From Escallonia rubra (taxonomy: Eukaryota; Streptophyta; Magnoliopsida; Escalloniales; Escalloniaceae), in assembly GCA_033065855.1 (NCBI GenBank), contig JAVXUO010002997.1, positions 1-64,000 on the forward strand: 64,000 nt of DNA, read 5' to 3'. Under the pieces are notes generated by a model that was not told where the DNA came from, ran no database searches, and saw only the letters and a program-made list of their open reading frames with translations. Shown piece after piece: positions 9,581-19,095 of the stretch. Each line of letters starts with the position of its first letter. The first letter of the stretch is position 1. The position numbers and the translations under genes were made by a program.

Positions 9581-10834
9581 TCATAACTGGTAGATGACCC
9601 TTCCGTCCTTGATGACGCGCTGGAAGGTGGTTTCAAACTTGGGCTTTTTGGGCTTGGGGGATGAAGGCGGGGAAATGGTAGGGGCATCAGATGGTGATGT
9701 GGAGGTTGATGCCTTGTTCTTGTTGTTTTTCTTGGACTTGGACTTGGATTTGGGTGGCTTGTTCCCACACAGCTCATCCCAATCTGGCAGCTTGGTGGAG
9801 TGGATGTGAGTGGCATTCTCATTGTCTGCAGCGGGTTGGGTGAAGGAGGCCTCAGCAAAATAAGACTCGGCGCACTCGAAAGGGGCCTTGGTTGCGGGGA
9901 TGGTTACTGCTACCTCATGTCCCGCAGGACCGGCCACCAGTTTCACACACTGGTGGTACGTCGAGGGAACATCCTTGTTGAAATGGATCCAAGGTCGCCC
10001 AAGTAGGAGGTGGAAGGAAGACTCGCTATCTATCACATGGAAAATGGTGTCACGCCGGACAGTTCCGACCATTAGGTCGACAGTGATGTGGCCAAGAGTG
10101 GACTGGGGGCCCTGCCCAAAGCTAGTGATTTTGATGGGGTCCCGAATGATCTTTCTTGGCGGTATACCGGCCCGCTGCAAAGTGATGAGGGGGATGATGT
10201 TGATTGAGGCGTCGCAATCTACCAAGGCGCGGCGGAAGCCGGTGCCGTTGACAGTGCATTCAAGGTATAGTGGCCGGTTATGGTGCTCGACGGTAGGTGA
10301 GTCCTCATCTGAAAATATAAATGCAGTTGACGGGCCATGTCTGAGCTCAGCCTGGGCGGTGAAGCACTCGGGCCCGAGGCCTGTGGTGACCTCGATCAAG
10401 CAATCTGAGAGATAGGTCTGCGCCGCGGGTGAAAACCCCATTTCATCAAAGAAGCCTTTGATCTTCGTCATTTGGCCAGCCGAGGACACTGGCTGGGGGG
10501 TAGGAGGCATGAGGGCTGTGATCAAAGGCGAGACTTCCGCAGGAGCTTCGAGGACGAGCGGCTCGAAGTGGTCGGTGGTAACCATGAGCACCTGGTGCTC
10601 GCGGTTGTCGTTGCCATGGTTTGGGTATGGTTCTTTCCTCACATCATTATTCTTCCGCAGTTGTAGCTCGCCTGACGCGACTTTTCTTGCAAAGATGGCC
10701 CGCAACGCATTGCAGTTCTTGAGAGGATGACCGAGGGCCTGGTGGAAGGGACAGTAGTTGGGCCTGGTTCTTTCCTCGTCCGTGATGGGGATCCGTACGG
10801 GTGGTAACTGGGAGTTGTTGTCGTTGACAACCCA
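9581..10834 (-). pseudogene. pol: Tat gag zinc knuckle and aspartic protease
   Basis: In the same frame as gag, right after the TAA at 10835, comes YCPFHQALGHPLKNC, a C-x2-H-x4-H-x4-C knuckle that would bind RNA. The protease follows with RALVDCDASINIIPL, ITSFGQGPQ and LLLGRPWIH. In retropepsins the active site is D-[ST]-G-A or close to it; here the glycine is replaced by aspartate (GAC), which should inactivate the enzyme that cuts the polyprotein. A lysine/serine-rich tail (KSKSKKNNKNK) ends at 9581. Confidence 0.87.
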
Positions 10835-12439
10835 TTATGTCAATAGATCCTTCACTATATTTAAATCGCACGAAAAGGCATGCGGAGTCTCCTGTTGTCG
10901 CCGTTTGTCTGTTTGTTGGTCCCTATCCGGGAACTGGCGTTTAAAGCCAGTGTAACTACTGACGTTGCTATTGTTGTTGTCGGTGCTGGTGCCGCTGCGC
11001 TGGGTACTGGGTGGGGCTGCTGAGGCCACTAGTGCACTCTGTGGCCGAGGCCTCCATGGGTTGACAGGCCCGACCGTCTTGTAAGTACGTCTTGCCGTCT
11101 CTTTGAGATGTCCCCATGATTTCAATTGTAGGTTCTCGAGGTGCACCCGGTACACGTCGTTCATATTCTTGATGCATATGGGCACCAGTGTCTCATCCTT
11201 ACTGAAATCCGTGCACTTGAGGCATTTAAGATGAAAGCGATGCACATATTTGGTCAAGTCTTCGCCGGGGGCTTGGCGAATGCCGGCGATGTCCACTATG
11301 GTAACGTGCTCAGCTTCATAATGGAATTTGTCCATGAAGAGTTGGACCATTTCATGCCATGAATGGACTGTCCCCGCAGGGATCTGGTGGTACCAAGTGT
11401 AGGCTAAGCCTGTAAGGGACTTGTGGAATTCCCTCAACTTCAAGCTGTCTCCCGGGCCGTACTGCTCCAATGAGCCTGCGAATCTCGTCAAATGCTCAAG
11501 GGCGTTGCCCTCGCGCCCGTTGAAGAGCACAAAGGCTGGTTGTTTGTACTTGAACGGATAGGGAATGATGGCTATCTCGTCAGCATACGACGCGTGGCTC
11601 GTCAATCGACTCGATGAGTCGGGTGCGGACTGCTGTGACAGCCGGTGAAGAAGCGCATCAAAGTCAGCCTTTGAAACATAGTTGGAGGGCGGCTCCTCTA
11701 GGCTGATCAAAGTTTGGTGGCCGACCGGTGCTCCGCGAGCCCCAGAATCCCCTGTCGGTACAACTTGGTGGGCAGGAACGGTTGAAGGGCGATACACGGC
11801 GGGTGTTGATGCGGGCAGGTGAATGGTGGCATGGGTGGGCGAACGAGACATATCCACCACCTGGCCTGTCATTCGGTGCTGTTCCATCAAGTAGGGGTTA
11901 GGCTCCATCTCAATGGACTCGTGAGTCTCGGAAGAGCTCCTGGCTGGAAGATGTTAAGGCGCCATAGTGGGAGAGACTTGTTGTAATAATGGCCCAAGAT
12001 CTAGCTACTGCCTGCGTGGGGGCATCATGGGACGCGGCGTGTCTGTCACGGGCGGTGAAGGTGTCGCGAGTCCTATCGCCAGGGGTCTGGAGGGTTGAGG
12101 CGGCAGTGGTCGTGACACCGGCGCCTGGGTAGCGTCAGGGGACGGCTCAGGTCCTGTAGGCTGGACCGGCAGCATAATCTGTTGCGAGGCCATCGCTTGT
12201 ATGGATTTTTGCATTTCCAATATGGCGGCCATGAGTGAAGCCTGAGAGTCCTGTATGCTGGCTATGGTGGGAGTGAACTGTTGGATGGCTGCGTTGACTG
12301 CCACTTGCACGTCAGGTGTGGGAGGGTCTTGGGGGCGCACAGCGCTAGTCCCCTCTTGGTCGTCAGAGTGATGTTCCTCGCGGATGGTGGGGTCGAGGCC
12401 TTGGCTGGTTGCCCTGGTAACTTTCCGTTGTACATGCAT
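10835..12439 (-). pseudogene. gag: Tat gag (capsid) gene
   Basis: The ATG at 12439 lies 40 bases past the primer site. The frame is open except for TAG at 12005, TAA at 11954 and TAA at 10835. The N-terminal third is proline-rich with a helical segment (QASLMAAILEMQKSIQAM). The retrotransposon gag domain follows: YPFKYKQPAFVLFNGREGNA, HLTRFAGSLEQYG, LREFHKSLTGLAYTWYHQIP, SWHEMVQLFMDKFH and KYVHRFHLKCLKC. It would form the particle that packages element RNA. Frame and length (about 535 codons before the knuckle) fit Tat gag; the three stops disable it. Confidence 0.9.
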
Positions 12440-12478
12440 GGTTGCTAGGATGAAGCAGACTGCAACAGGATGGTCGCC

Positions 12479-12496
12479 GCCCCGGCGGAGTCGCCA
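12479..12496 (-). promoter_or_regulatory. Primer binding site of the Tat element
   Basis: The minus strand reads TGGCGACTCCGCCGGGGC two bases after the LTR end (AACA-TT-TGGCG). A TGG start and this position are diagnostic of a tRNA primer site. The TGGCGACTC start resembles the tRNA-Arg type used by Ogre and other Tat elements; the tRNA identity is from memory. Confidence 0.8.
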
Positions 12497-13329
12497 AATG
12501 TTGATGCCGAAAGAGGGTCCTTTGCCACGTCGAGGTGCCACAAGGGATGCAGTCTGAGTTGGCTTCCAAGTGGGCAAAGTGGGAGACAGCAGGGATGACG
12601 TAAGGGCTGAGAGCAAGGCTCCTCAGGCAGGTCACGAGGGCTGGCAGTGTCGCGCAGGCAGGGTGACGACGAACAGGGCCAGCAGTCGACAGTCTGTGTC
12701 AAGAGCGCAATGTCGAGAGCTCGAAGTCGTAAGCCCAAATGTCTTTCTCTCACTAGAAATCCAGAGAGAATAGGTTTTAGAGAGAGAAAGTGAAAATGTC
12801 AAATGAGGCAGAAGTCCTTGAATAAGCTCCAGAATCCACTATATATAGGCACAAATATGCGCGTGTCATCAGCCGACACGTGTCGCCCTCTGGTAGTGAC
12901 ACGTCACCGTAAAAGGTCCCACAGTCTGGATTGTCTGTTGAATTGCCCGTCCCCGAGTTCGTGTCGCCCTGCCGTTGCAGCGTCCCTCTGCCTGTCTAAA
13001 GAGACTGACTACACTGCGGTAGCATGGTCAGAGTAGCCCGTTGCCCCAGCCTCCAGTCCAAGCCCTTACTGAATCCCACTAGATGCGTCAAGAGACGCGC
13101 CGAGATCCTGGCAGCGGTAAGGGTTACCCCTGCAGCCAATTGCCAGGCGTGTCAGACGCGATGCCTTCCGAGGACCTGCTCCCGTCCCGGAGTGACTCGC
13201 GGTTCATTGCCCTGGCGGTGTTGATGATCAATGGTAACATGAGCGCACATGCTCGCAGCTTGATATCTAGAGTTTGTGGCGAGGGGTCCTTGTGCCGGGG
13301 CACTACGAATGGAGCCCCCTGTGAGTCTG

Positions 13330-13535
13330 TCGGCGATAGCCTTAGGGTTGTGAACCCATTCCCGTTGCGAAGGCCGGAGCCCGTCGATTAATTGTGTTGG
13401 CGAGGGCCGGAGCCTTCAGTTAATTGTGCCTGCTAGGGCTAGAGCCCGTCGGTTGATTGTGCTGGCGAGGGCCGGAGCCCTTGGTCGTTTGTGCGGGCGA
13501 GGGCCGGAGCCCCCGGTCGATTGTGTGCGCAGTAA
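13330..13535. repeat. Diverged GAGGGCCGGAGCCC tandem repeat in the LTR
   Basis: Four to five copies of a unit of roughly 37 bp carry GCGAGGGCCGGAGCCC followed by a GTCG-TTGATTGTG segment. The first copy (GGCGATAGCCTTAGGGTTGTGAACCC...) resembles the 68-69 bp unit of the internal array at 293-700, so the two arrays are related. Confidence 0.7.
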
Positions 13536-13618
13536 TGGGCGTCACACGACCACTAGTGGTGAGTGCGTTGAGTGGTGTGATAGCAGCGGTAAGCAAGTCC
13601 CCTCCCCCTTCTAAGGAC

Positions 13619-14096
13619 AAGGGAGGCCGACCCCCTTCTCAGTGGGGTGGCCGACCCCCTCACCAAAGGGGTGGCCGACCCCCTCACAAGGTGGTGGCCG
13701 ACCCCCTCATCAAAGGGGTGGCCGACCCCTAACAAAAGGGGCGACCGACCCCCCATAAAAAAGGGGTGGCCGACCCCCTCATCAAAGGGGTGGCCGACCC
13801 CCTCATCAAAGGGGTGGCCGAGCCCCTCACCAAAGGGGTGGCCGACCCCCTCACAAGGTGGTGGCCGACCCCCTCATCAAAGGGGTGGCCGACCCCTTCA
13901 TCAAAGGGGTGGCCGACCCCTCACAAGGTGGTGGCCGACCCCCTCATCAAAGGGGTGGCCGAACCCCTCATCACAGGGGTGGCCGACCCCTTAACAAAAG
14001 GGGTGGCCGACCCCCTCATCAAAGGCGTGGCCGACCCCCATCTCAGGGGGGTGGCCGACCCCCTTCTCAGGGGGGTGGCCGACCCCCCGGGGGGGA
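13619..14096. repeat. 24 bp G+C-rich minisatellite in the LTR
   Basis: About 18 copies of GGTGGCCGACCCCCTCATCAAA or close variants, with a unit near 24 bp and occasional 21 bp versions (CACAAGGTGGTGGCCGACC). All three plus-strand frames give repetitive ORFs (GVADPLIK and the like), which I take as by-products. The core is the reverse complement of the GGGGTCGGCC words at 1380-1860. Confidence 0.92.
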
Positions 14097-14336
14097 GGCA
14101 CTTTCGATCTGTCGGAATTGCTTTTAAGGCGCGGAGCGCTTCGATCGAGCATGGCGATGTTTTGAGCATCGGAGCGTTTTGACCGAGGAATGATGTTGAG
14201 TAAATTTGACTATCGAGCGGGTGACGTGTCGTGCCACTGGAGTCTTTTAGCGGGCCCTAGGGTGGAGCGGGTGACGTGTCGTGCCACTGGAGTCTTTTAG
14301 CGGGCCCTGGGGTGCGGTCCGAATAGGTTGTGAACA

Positions 14337-14735
14337 ATAATGTATTATCTAACATGAATTATTTGTTTGTTCAATTTGGCAGAGTTCTGGTTTGAGAGTA
14401 TTAACTCTGAATTAATAGAATAAACTTCGTCTGGCTTGGGAGAAAAACTTGTACGTTTTCTCTTCAAGGCTCACCCCTGATAAATAGGAATGTTGCTATA
14501 AGACTAGATCTCCTTGTCCTTGATAATTATCTCTCCATTCTTTGAACCGATAAATATCATATTTTTGGCAAACTTTAAGGTGATGCATGATGTCTTTTTT
14601 GATTGACCAGGCCACCTCATTGGAACATACTAAAAAGATTATTACGATCAACCATCCTTGTCAAATTAATCTTTCAGTCATATCTACACTTTAGGGAATG
14701 CATGTCACCTTCTTATTTGTCAATAAATAATCATT
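14337..14735. repeat. Left LTR remnant of an older nested element
   Basis: From about 14366 this matches 24698-25085 in the same orientation, with many small changes. Shared words include GAGAAAAACTTG, AAGGTGATGCATGA and TTTTGATTGACCAG. Its left end is cut by the Tat insertion at 14336. I read it as one LTR of an old element whose other LTR is at about 24670-25085. The terminal bases are not clear. Confidence 0.75.
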
Positions 14736-15049
14736 TTGAATATAAATGCCCCCTTGAGACTTGGCCATAGGTACGATGCGTATGACCAGAATTTAGGTCA
14801 AATTAGTCTCGAAAGTTGATGATTTTTTATTTTGCAACTAAACTCAGAATTTAGCTAAGTTGCCTACGTACCCCAGGAGTATCAAGTCAAACCTGGTTCA
14901 ACTTTGCAGCTTCAACTCATTTGCCAAAAAAAATACTACTGCATGCGATATATAAAGAAGTTGTCCCTTGTAACTTAGGTAAAGAAATTCTTCAATTTTG
15001 CAGTGTAGCACCCATGTAGAGGAGTGTCACTAAAAATATACTTGTATTC

Positions 15050-15353
15050 AGTTTCAACTAGAGTCAATGAGCTTCTGATGAAATTTTGGGTGCAACTTCA
15101 ATTCCTATAGGAGAGGTATATCACTGAGACCATTCTTGCAGACATTTTCAACACGTGTTAAGGAGTTCTTGGAGAAACTAAAGTTTAGCATCGATTCGTA
15201 TAGGTAGCATTTTTTAAAAGAGTTTTTGTAGACATTTTTCACTCGTACGAAGGAATTACCAGAAAAACCAATTGAATTCAACGTCGACTCATATGGGGGA
15301 ACATCAGTGAAAACCATTTTGTAGACAAATTCAACTTCTGTCCAGAATGTCAT
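15050..15353 (-). repeat. Degenerate ~90 bp tandem repeat
   Basis: Read on the minus strand, the frame 15353-15105 shows about three units of roughly 30 residues. Each has the pattern V-Y-K, a short stretch, Y-E-S-x-L-N, then F-S-x-N-S (FVYKMVFTDVPPYESTLN, NVYKNSFKKCYLYESMLN, NVCKNGLSDIPL). The DNA period is about 90 bp with heavy divergence. No function can be named. Confidence 0.55.
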
Positions 15354-16321
15354 TAACAGTTTATGCTCGTGTCAGGGAGTGCACGATGACACTTGAATTT
15401 GAAGAAGCACACTGATTCAAGAAGTAGATTAGACCATATCCAACTATAGCCGGATTGAATAATCAAAACTCTATGCCTTAAGCAACTTTATCGATGCCAT
15501 GTATTGCGAATTGGGAATATCTACTTGGATTGAAGAAATACCAAACTTTGGTTCTTTAGAGACAATTGAAGTCAAGTTGGATGTAGCTTCGCCTGTGTCA
15601 TCAACTTCGTCTTGACCATCGAGATGGTTAAAAGTTGTTTGCTTTTGCTTCATATGGCCGAAGGAATTGCTACTTGATTTTTGAAGACGTGTTTCTTCTT
15701 CTTTCGAGCTATTCGATGCACTGATACGTTCACAGCTGCAAAGTCACTTGCTGAAATATTGCCCCTATTATGCAAGTCTTAAACGAGGTCATGCTTTATC
15801 CTGTTTGCAGTTATGATGAGTTCCATGTTATGACCTCTTGTAGCTCATTCATCAAAGGACTTTAGTTTAATGGCTTGTAGAATATAGCAGAGTCCTAATT
15901 GCATGCCTTGGATGCACATCTCGATAGCAGAGGCTTAAGACAATCTCTCATTATACTTAAAGGATTAAGCTTCTTCATTTTTTGATGTAATCGGCCCATC
16001 CTCCACTTGGAAAGTATTAACGAGTTAGATCATGCTGACAGGACGTCGAGTACTAAAGAAGTGACCGAGGAAATATTTTTCCAAGTCTTCTCAACTATTG
16101 ATTAGATTTGGCTGAAGGTATGAGTATCAGTCAAAAGCATATCTTTTAATAAGCGGGCAAAGTGCTTGTGAGAAGATCTCCATCAGTGCCTGCGCTGTTG
16201 GATGTCTCCATAAAGTGAGCAATATGTTGTCCTAGATCTCCTTTGTCATCAAATTGTTGAAGCTTTGGCAGTTGATAGTTTTCTGGCATTTTCAAGCACT
16301 CCATTCATTACGTGTATGGTT

Positions 16322-16765
16322 TCACGTAAAACTTGAAAATTTGGGATCTCTCTTATTGACTTTCCATAATTGTTCCATGATTAAATTTTGAAGTTGATCA
16401 GTCAATATAGATCCATGAGGAGAAACATTGATTTCTGAAATTTTGTACTTTCTTGACTCTTTGTGGTCATATGCATCTCTTCTGACTTCTTTTGATTTTT
16501 TCATGAGATCTAATTTATAAAGTAGATAGTCAATTTGAACCCCCTAACATTTTTCGTACTCTATAAGATCATAGAGAGCCTTCATTATATATGCAATACG
16601 ATCTTCAATATGACTTAATTGCACCATCATTACCGGCATGACTTCGTAGTCAAAAGTAAAGTCGATAAAACTTATTGACTTTGTCAAATGTGAAATCATG
16701 CAAAGAGACGGAGAGCCAGAACGGGTGATTAAGTTGACGTCATACTCTGTTGTAGATCTGGGCAT
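16322..16765 (-). pseudogene. Decayed ORF of unknown kind in the older element
   Basis: Two minus-strand frames, 16765-16544 and 16504-16322, lie close together and have protein-like composition (MPRSTTEYDVNLITRSGSPS; MKKSKEVRRDAYDHKESRKY). I recognise no domain. They could be an internal ORF of the non-autonomous element, or chance. Confidence 0.3.
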
Positions 16766-17789
16766 AGGCAGAACCGAACTCTTGAGACATCATTGAGTGT
16801 AAGAACACTTTTTCGACCATGGATGTAGTACCCTTTGCCCCTGATGATGTCGCCCTAATGATGTTGAAGAAATGACTCTGTTGGTGACATTAAGTTTTAC
16901 AGCCGGCATCATGGAAGAAGTAGTTTGTGAAAGTAGCTAATTTGTCGCCTTCGCCCAGCTTCAACTTTTGATGTTGGTCCTTGTAACTACAAGATTTTTT
17001 GTGTAAAGCTTGAGACCAAGAGATTTAAAGTTAGTCATCCTTTGAGCTATTGCAGCTTGAAATTTGAAGGATGGATAGTAGAGAAGAGATGAGAGGCATA
17101 GATTATAGTTTTGAGCTTAAAAATAAGGAGAAAAAAATAACATCAAATTGAATTTGTGTTGATATGACTAGCGAGCACAATAGTGTAACGCCCCCGACCT
17201 TGGGAGCCGTTACCAATGTACTTCGAGTCCTAAATCATATGCATTCTAATAAATACTCAATTACACCAAGGTATAAACAGAGCATCTAATACATTATCAA
17301 CAAGCATCTCCAAAAGGTAGAGGCGCAAAACAACCTTACCTCATACAACCGTTAATCACAAAAGAATGATCCATCCTCAAATTCTATTACAAAATTCTAA
17401 TGCCAAATCAAATTACCCACTTCCGGGTAAAGTTCTAAAAAAGGAATACATCGTTTTTTACAAGCTAACAAAATAGGAACTATAATTCTCCGAATGTGCC
17501 AAGCTCCTAATCATGCTTACCACCTCTGATAAGGGACAAAGCAACAAATAGGGGTGAGTTCAAATAGACTAGTAAGGGGAAATCAAATGGAAGCGAATAC
17601 GTTATTTCGTATTTCGGAACAAATCATAACTTTGATGAACAAACAATAGTAATTGACATTTACGTCAAATAAGCGAATCAAATATACGAAATGATCATTA
17701 GTGGCCATAGGCCCAAATCGAACACAAAATCTGAAGGTGTGAAACACCTACCGTTAGAGTAATAGTCGTCAATGTGAGAACTATCCGAA

Positions 17790-17886
17790 AGTCACTTAAA
17801 GTGACTACAAAAACCACTAAGGTGGCTACAAAAGTTACCAAGTAACTACAAAAGTCACCGAAGTGACTACAAAAGTCTTAAAGACT
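17790..17886. repeat. Array of five short palindromes in the LTR
   Basis: Successive short inverted repeats are separated by CTACAAAA: GTCACTTAAAGTGAC, CCACTAAGGTGG, GTTACCAAGTAAC, GTCACCGAAGTGAC and GTCTTAAAGAC. Spacing is about 20-23 bp. The stems differ from each other but each arm pair stays complementary. It lies downstream of the TATA box in element orientation, so it would be transcribed. The other LTR has four (23721-23797), lacking the CCACTAAGGTGG unit. Confidence 0.85.
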
Positions 17887-18329
17887 CCCCTTTTCAACAA
17901 ATGGTTGTTCATTCTAATGATCATATGAAAATTACAAATTTCAAATAGTAATGAAGGCAAATACGAAACAAGTTGAACGATTCTCCAAAGTTGTATAACA
18001 ACTAGTAAAATGATACTAATTAACGAATCCTTATCACAGAAAGAAATAGGAAATCCCTTACCTTAATCAAGCCCTTTGCTACGAAATCCTTAAAGTGTTG
18101 CCTTAGTATCTCAAGAGTCTCCCAAGCCCTCTCTCTCTCTCTCTCAACCTTTAAGAAGAGAAGCAAAAGAACTAAAAAAGAAGAGTTGGAGGGAAAATAA
18201 GCTATTTATAGGAAGAATGCTAAGTTGGGGATTTATACTAACACTCCCTAAACTTATGTATCTTATTCAAAATGTACCCAAAACTTTTCAATATTTACGA
18301 AAAGGGAACCTAATACTTTCATTCGAAGG

Positions 18330-18500
18330 AAAACTATTCCTTCGACCGAATCCTTCAGTCGCGAAATAGCCTTCTTTGCACTCATTCTTTTTCATTCGAC
18401 CGAAAACATTTTCATTCGACTGAATCCATCAGTTGCTTCATCTCTTCGATTTAAAACACTTTTCATTCGACTGAAAGTACTGTTCATTCGACCGAAAAGT
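18330..18500. repeat. TTCGACCGAA-type words in LTR U3
   Basis: At least six copies of CATTCGACCGAAA or CATTCGACTGAAT occur in the part upstream of the TATA box in element orientation. TTCGACCGAA is nearly palindromic. Position and repetition suggest promoter elements, but this is inference. Confidence 0.55.
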
Positions 18501-18601
18501 ATTGTTCATCTTTTTTTGTTTCCTTCTCCTTTTAATGATTTATCCCTTAATTTATTTTCCAACAAATATGATCTTCATTAGCATAAAAAGGGGCTCTTAC
18601 A

Positions 18602-18614
18602 TTCTCCCCACCTT
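18602..18614 (-). promoter_or_regulatory. Polypurine tract of the Del/Tekay-type element
   Basis: The minus strand reads AAGGTGGGGAGAA directly before the 3' LTR start TGTAAGAG. Purine content and position fit a plus-strand primer. Confidence 0.85.
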
Positions 18615-18646
18615 AAAAGAATTCCGTCCCCGGAATTAAACGTACC

Positions 18647-19095
18647 TTAATCATCGAAAAGTTGAGCGTGTTTCTTACGCATATCATCTTCGAGTTCCCA
18701 AGTGGCTTCCCTCTCAGAATGGTTACGCCATAATGCCTTCACGAAAGCTATCCTCTTAGAGCGCATGACACATTCATGCATTCCAGAGTGCGATCCGGTT
18801 GCTCCTCATAAGATAGATCTTCCCTAACTTGAATAGGCTCAAACTCAATAACATGCGAAGGGTGAAAAACATACTTCCTCAAGGTTGAAACATGGAAAAC
18901 ATTATGTATTCTTGACAATTTAGGAGGCAAAGCTAAACGATAAGCAAGTGTACCAATTCGCTCCAAGATTTCAAACGGTCCAATGTACCTTTCAGATAGC
19001 TTCCATTTCTTCCCAAACCTCAAGACTCCTTTCCTTGGGGATACTCGCAAAAACACATGATCACCAACGTCAAATTCGAGCTCACGATGCCTCAT
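18647..19095 (-). pseudogene. pol: Integrase C-terminus and chromodomain
   Basis: The frame from 19095 gives the integrase C-terminal domain (FDVGDHVFLRVSPRKGVLRF, YIGPFEILERIG, LSRIHNVFHVSTLRKY). A shift near 18765 moves to a second frame encoding FVKALWRNHSEREATWELED and ending in TAA at 18647. The latter matches the retroelement chromodomain, which targets insertion to marked chromatin, and places the element among chromoviruses. The frameshift separates the two in this copy. Confidence 0.85.

Larger units (their letters stand above)
1..14336 (-). mobile_element. Ty3/Gypsy Tat-clade LTR retrotransposon with antisense PMD gene
   Basis: Reading on the minus strand the order is 5' LTR (12499-14336), primer site, gag, protease, reverse transcriptase, RNase H, a second (archaeal-like) RNase H, integrase, an antisense PMD gene, a 68-69 bp tandem array, polypurine tract and 3' LTR (1-189, cut by the window). 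A second RNase H between RNase H and integrase is the known hallmark of the Tat clade (Ogre, Retand and relatives). The internal part is 12.3 kb, so the whole element should be about 16 kb. Coding frames carry at least seven stops or frameshifts, so this copy is dead. The shared 189 bp of LTR differ by four transitions and one 33 bp length change, always with A or T in the left copy. The element is much richer in G+C than the DNA to its right, and it sits inside an older LTR (see 14337-14735). Confidence 0.93.
12499..14336 (-). repeat. 5' LTR of the Tat element
   Basis: The LTR is 1838 bp. On the plus strand it begins TGTTGATG next to the primer site and ends GTGAACA, so TGTT/AACA form the terminal inverted repeat. 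It contains two minisatellites (13330-13535 and 13619-14096). The minus-strand TATATATAG at about 12839-12847 could be a promoter element, with transcription starting near 12815. The flank after 14336 begins ATAAT, which would be the target duplication, but the partner copy is outside the window. Confidence 0.92.
14736..17183. mobile_element. Interior of the older non-autonomous LTR element, left part
   Basis: About 2.4 kb of A+T-rich DNA between the left LTR remnant and the Del-type insertion. It holds a degenerate tandem repeat (15050-15353) and decayed minus-strand reading frames at 15471-15653 and 16322-16765, but no recognisable gag or pol words. This fits a large retrotransposon derivative without polymerase. 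The internal class is an inference from the flanking repeats. Confidence 0.5.
17184..18601 (-). repeat. 3' LTR of the Del/Tekay-type element
   Basis: 1418 bp, starting TGTAACGCCCC and ending GGGGCTCTTACA on the plus strand. It contains the palindrome array at 17790-17886 and the TTCGACCGAA words at 18330-18500. On the minus strand TATAAATAG at about 18207-18215 is a good TATA box. It matches 23114-24492 throughout. Confidence 0.94.

Noticed and set aside
12005-12616. A separate gene before gag
   Set aside because: Same frame as gag with stops at 12005 and 11954; the part before 12439 is primer site and LTR.
13619-14096. CRISPR-like regular repeats
   Set aside because: Units are contiguous with no unique spacers and lie in a plant LTR.
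13619-14182. Long plus-strand ORFs with repeated GVADPLIK-type units that look like a repeat protein
   Set aside because: All three frames of the LTR minisatellite are open and repetitive, there is no start context, and the region is LTR.
14736-17183. Endogenous pararetrovirus
   Set aside because: No movement protein, coat, reverse transcriptase or protease words; flanking direct repeats fit an LTR element.
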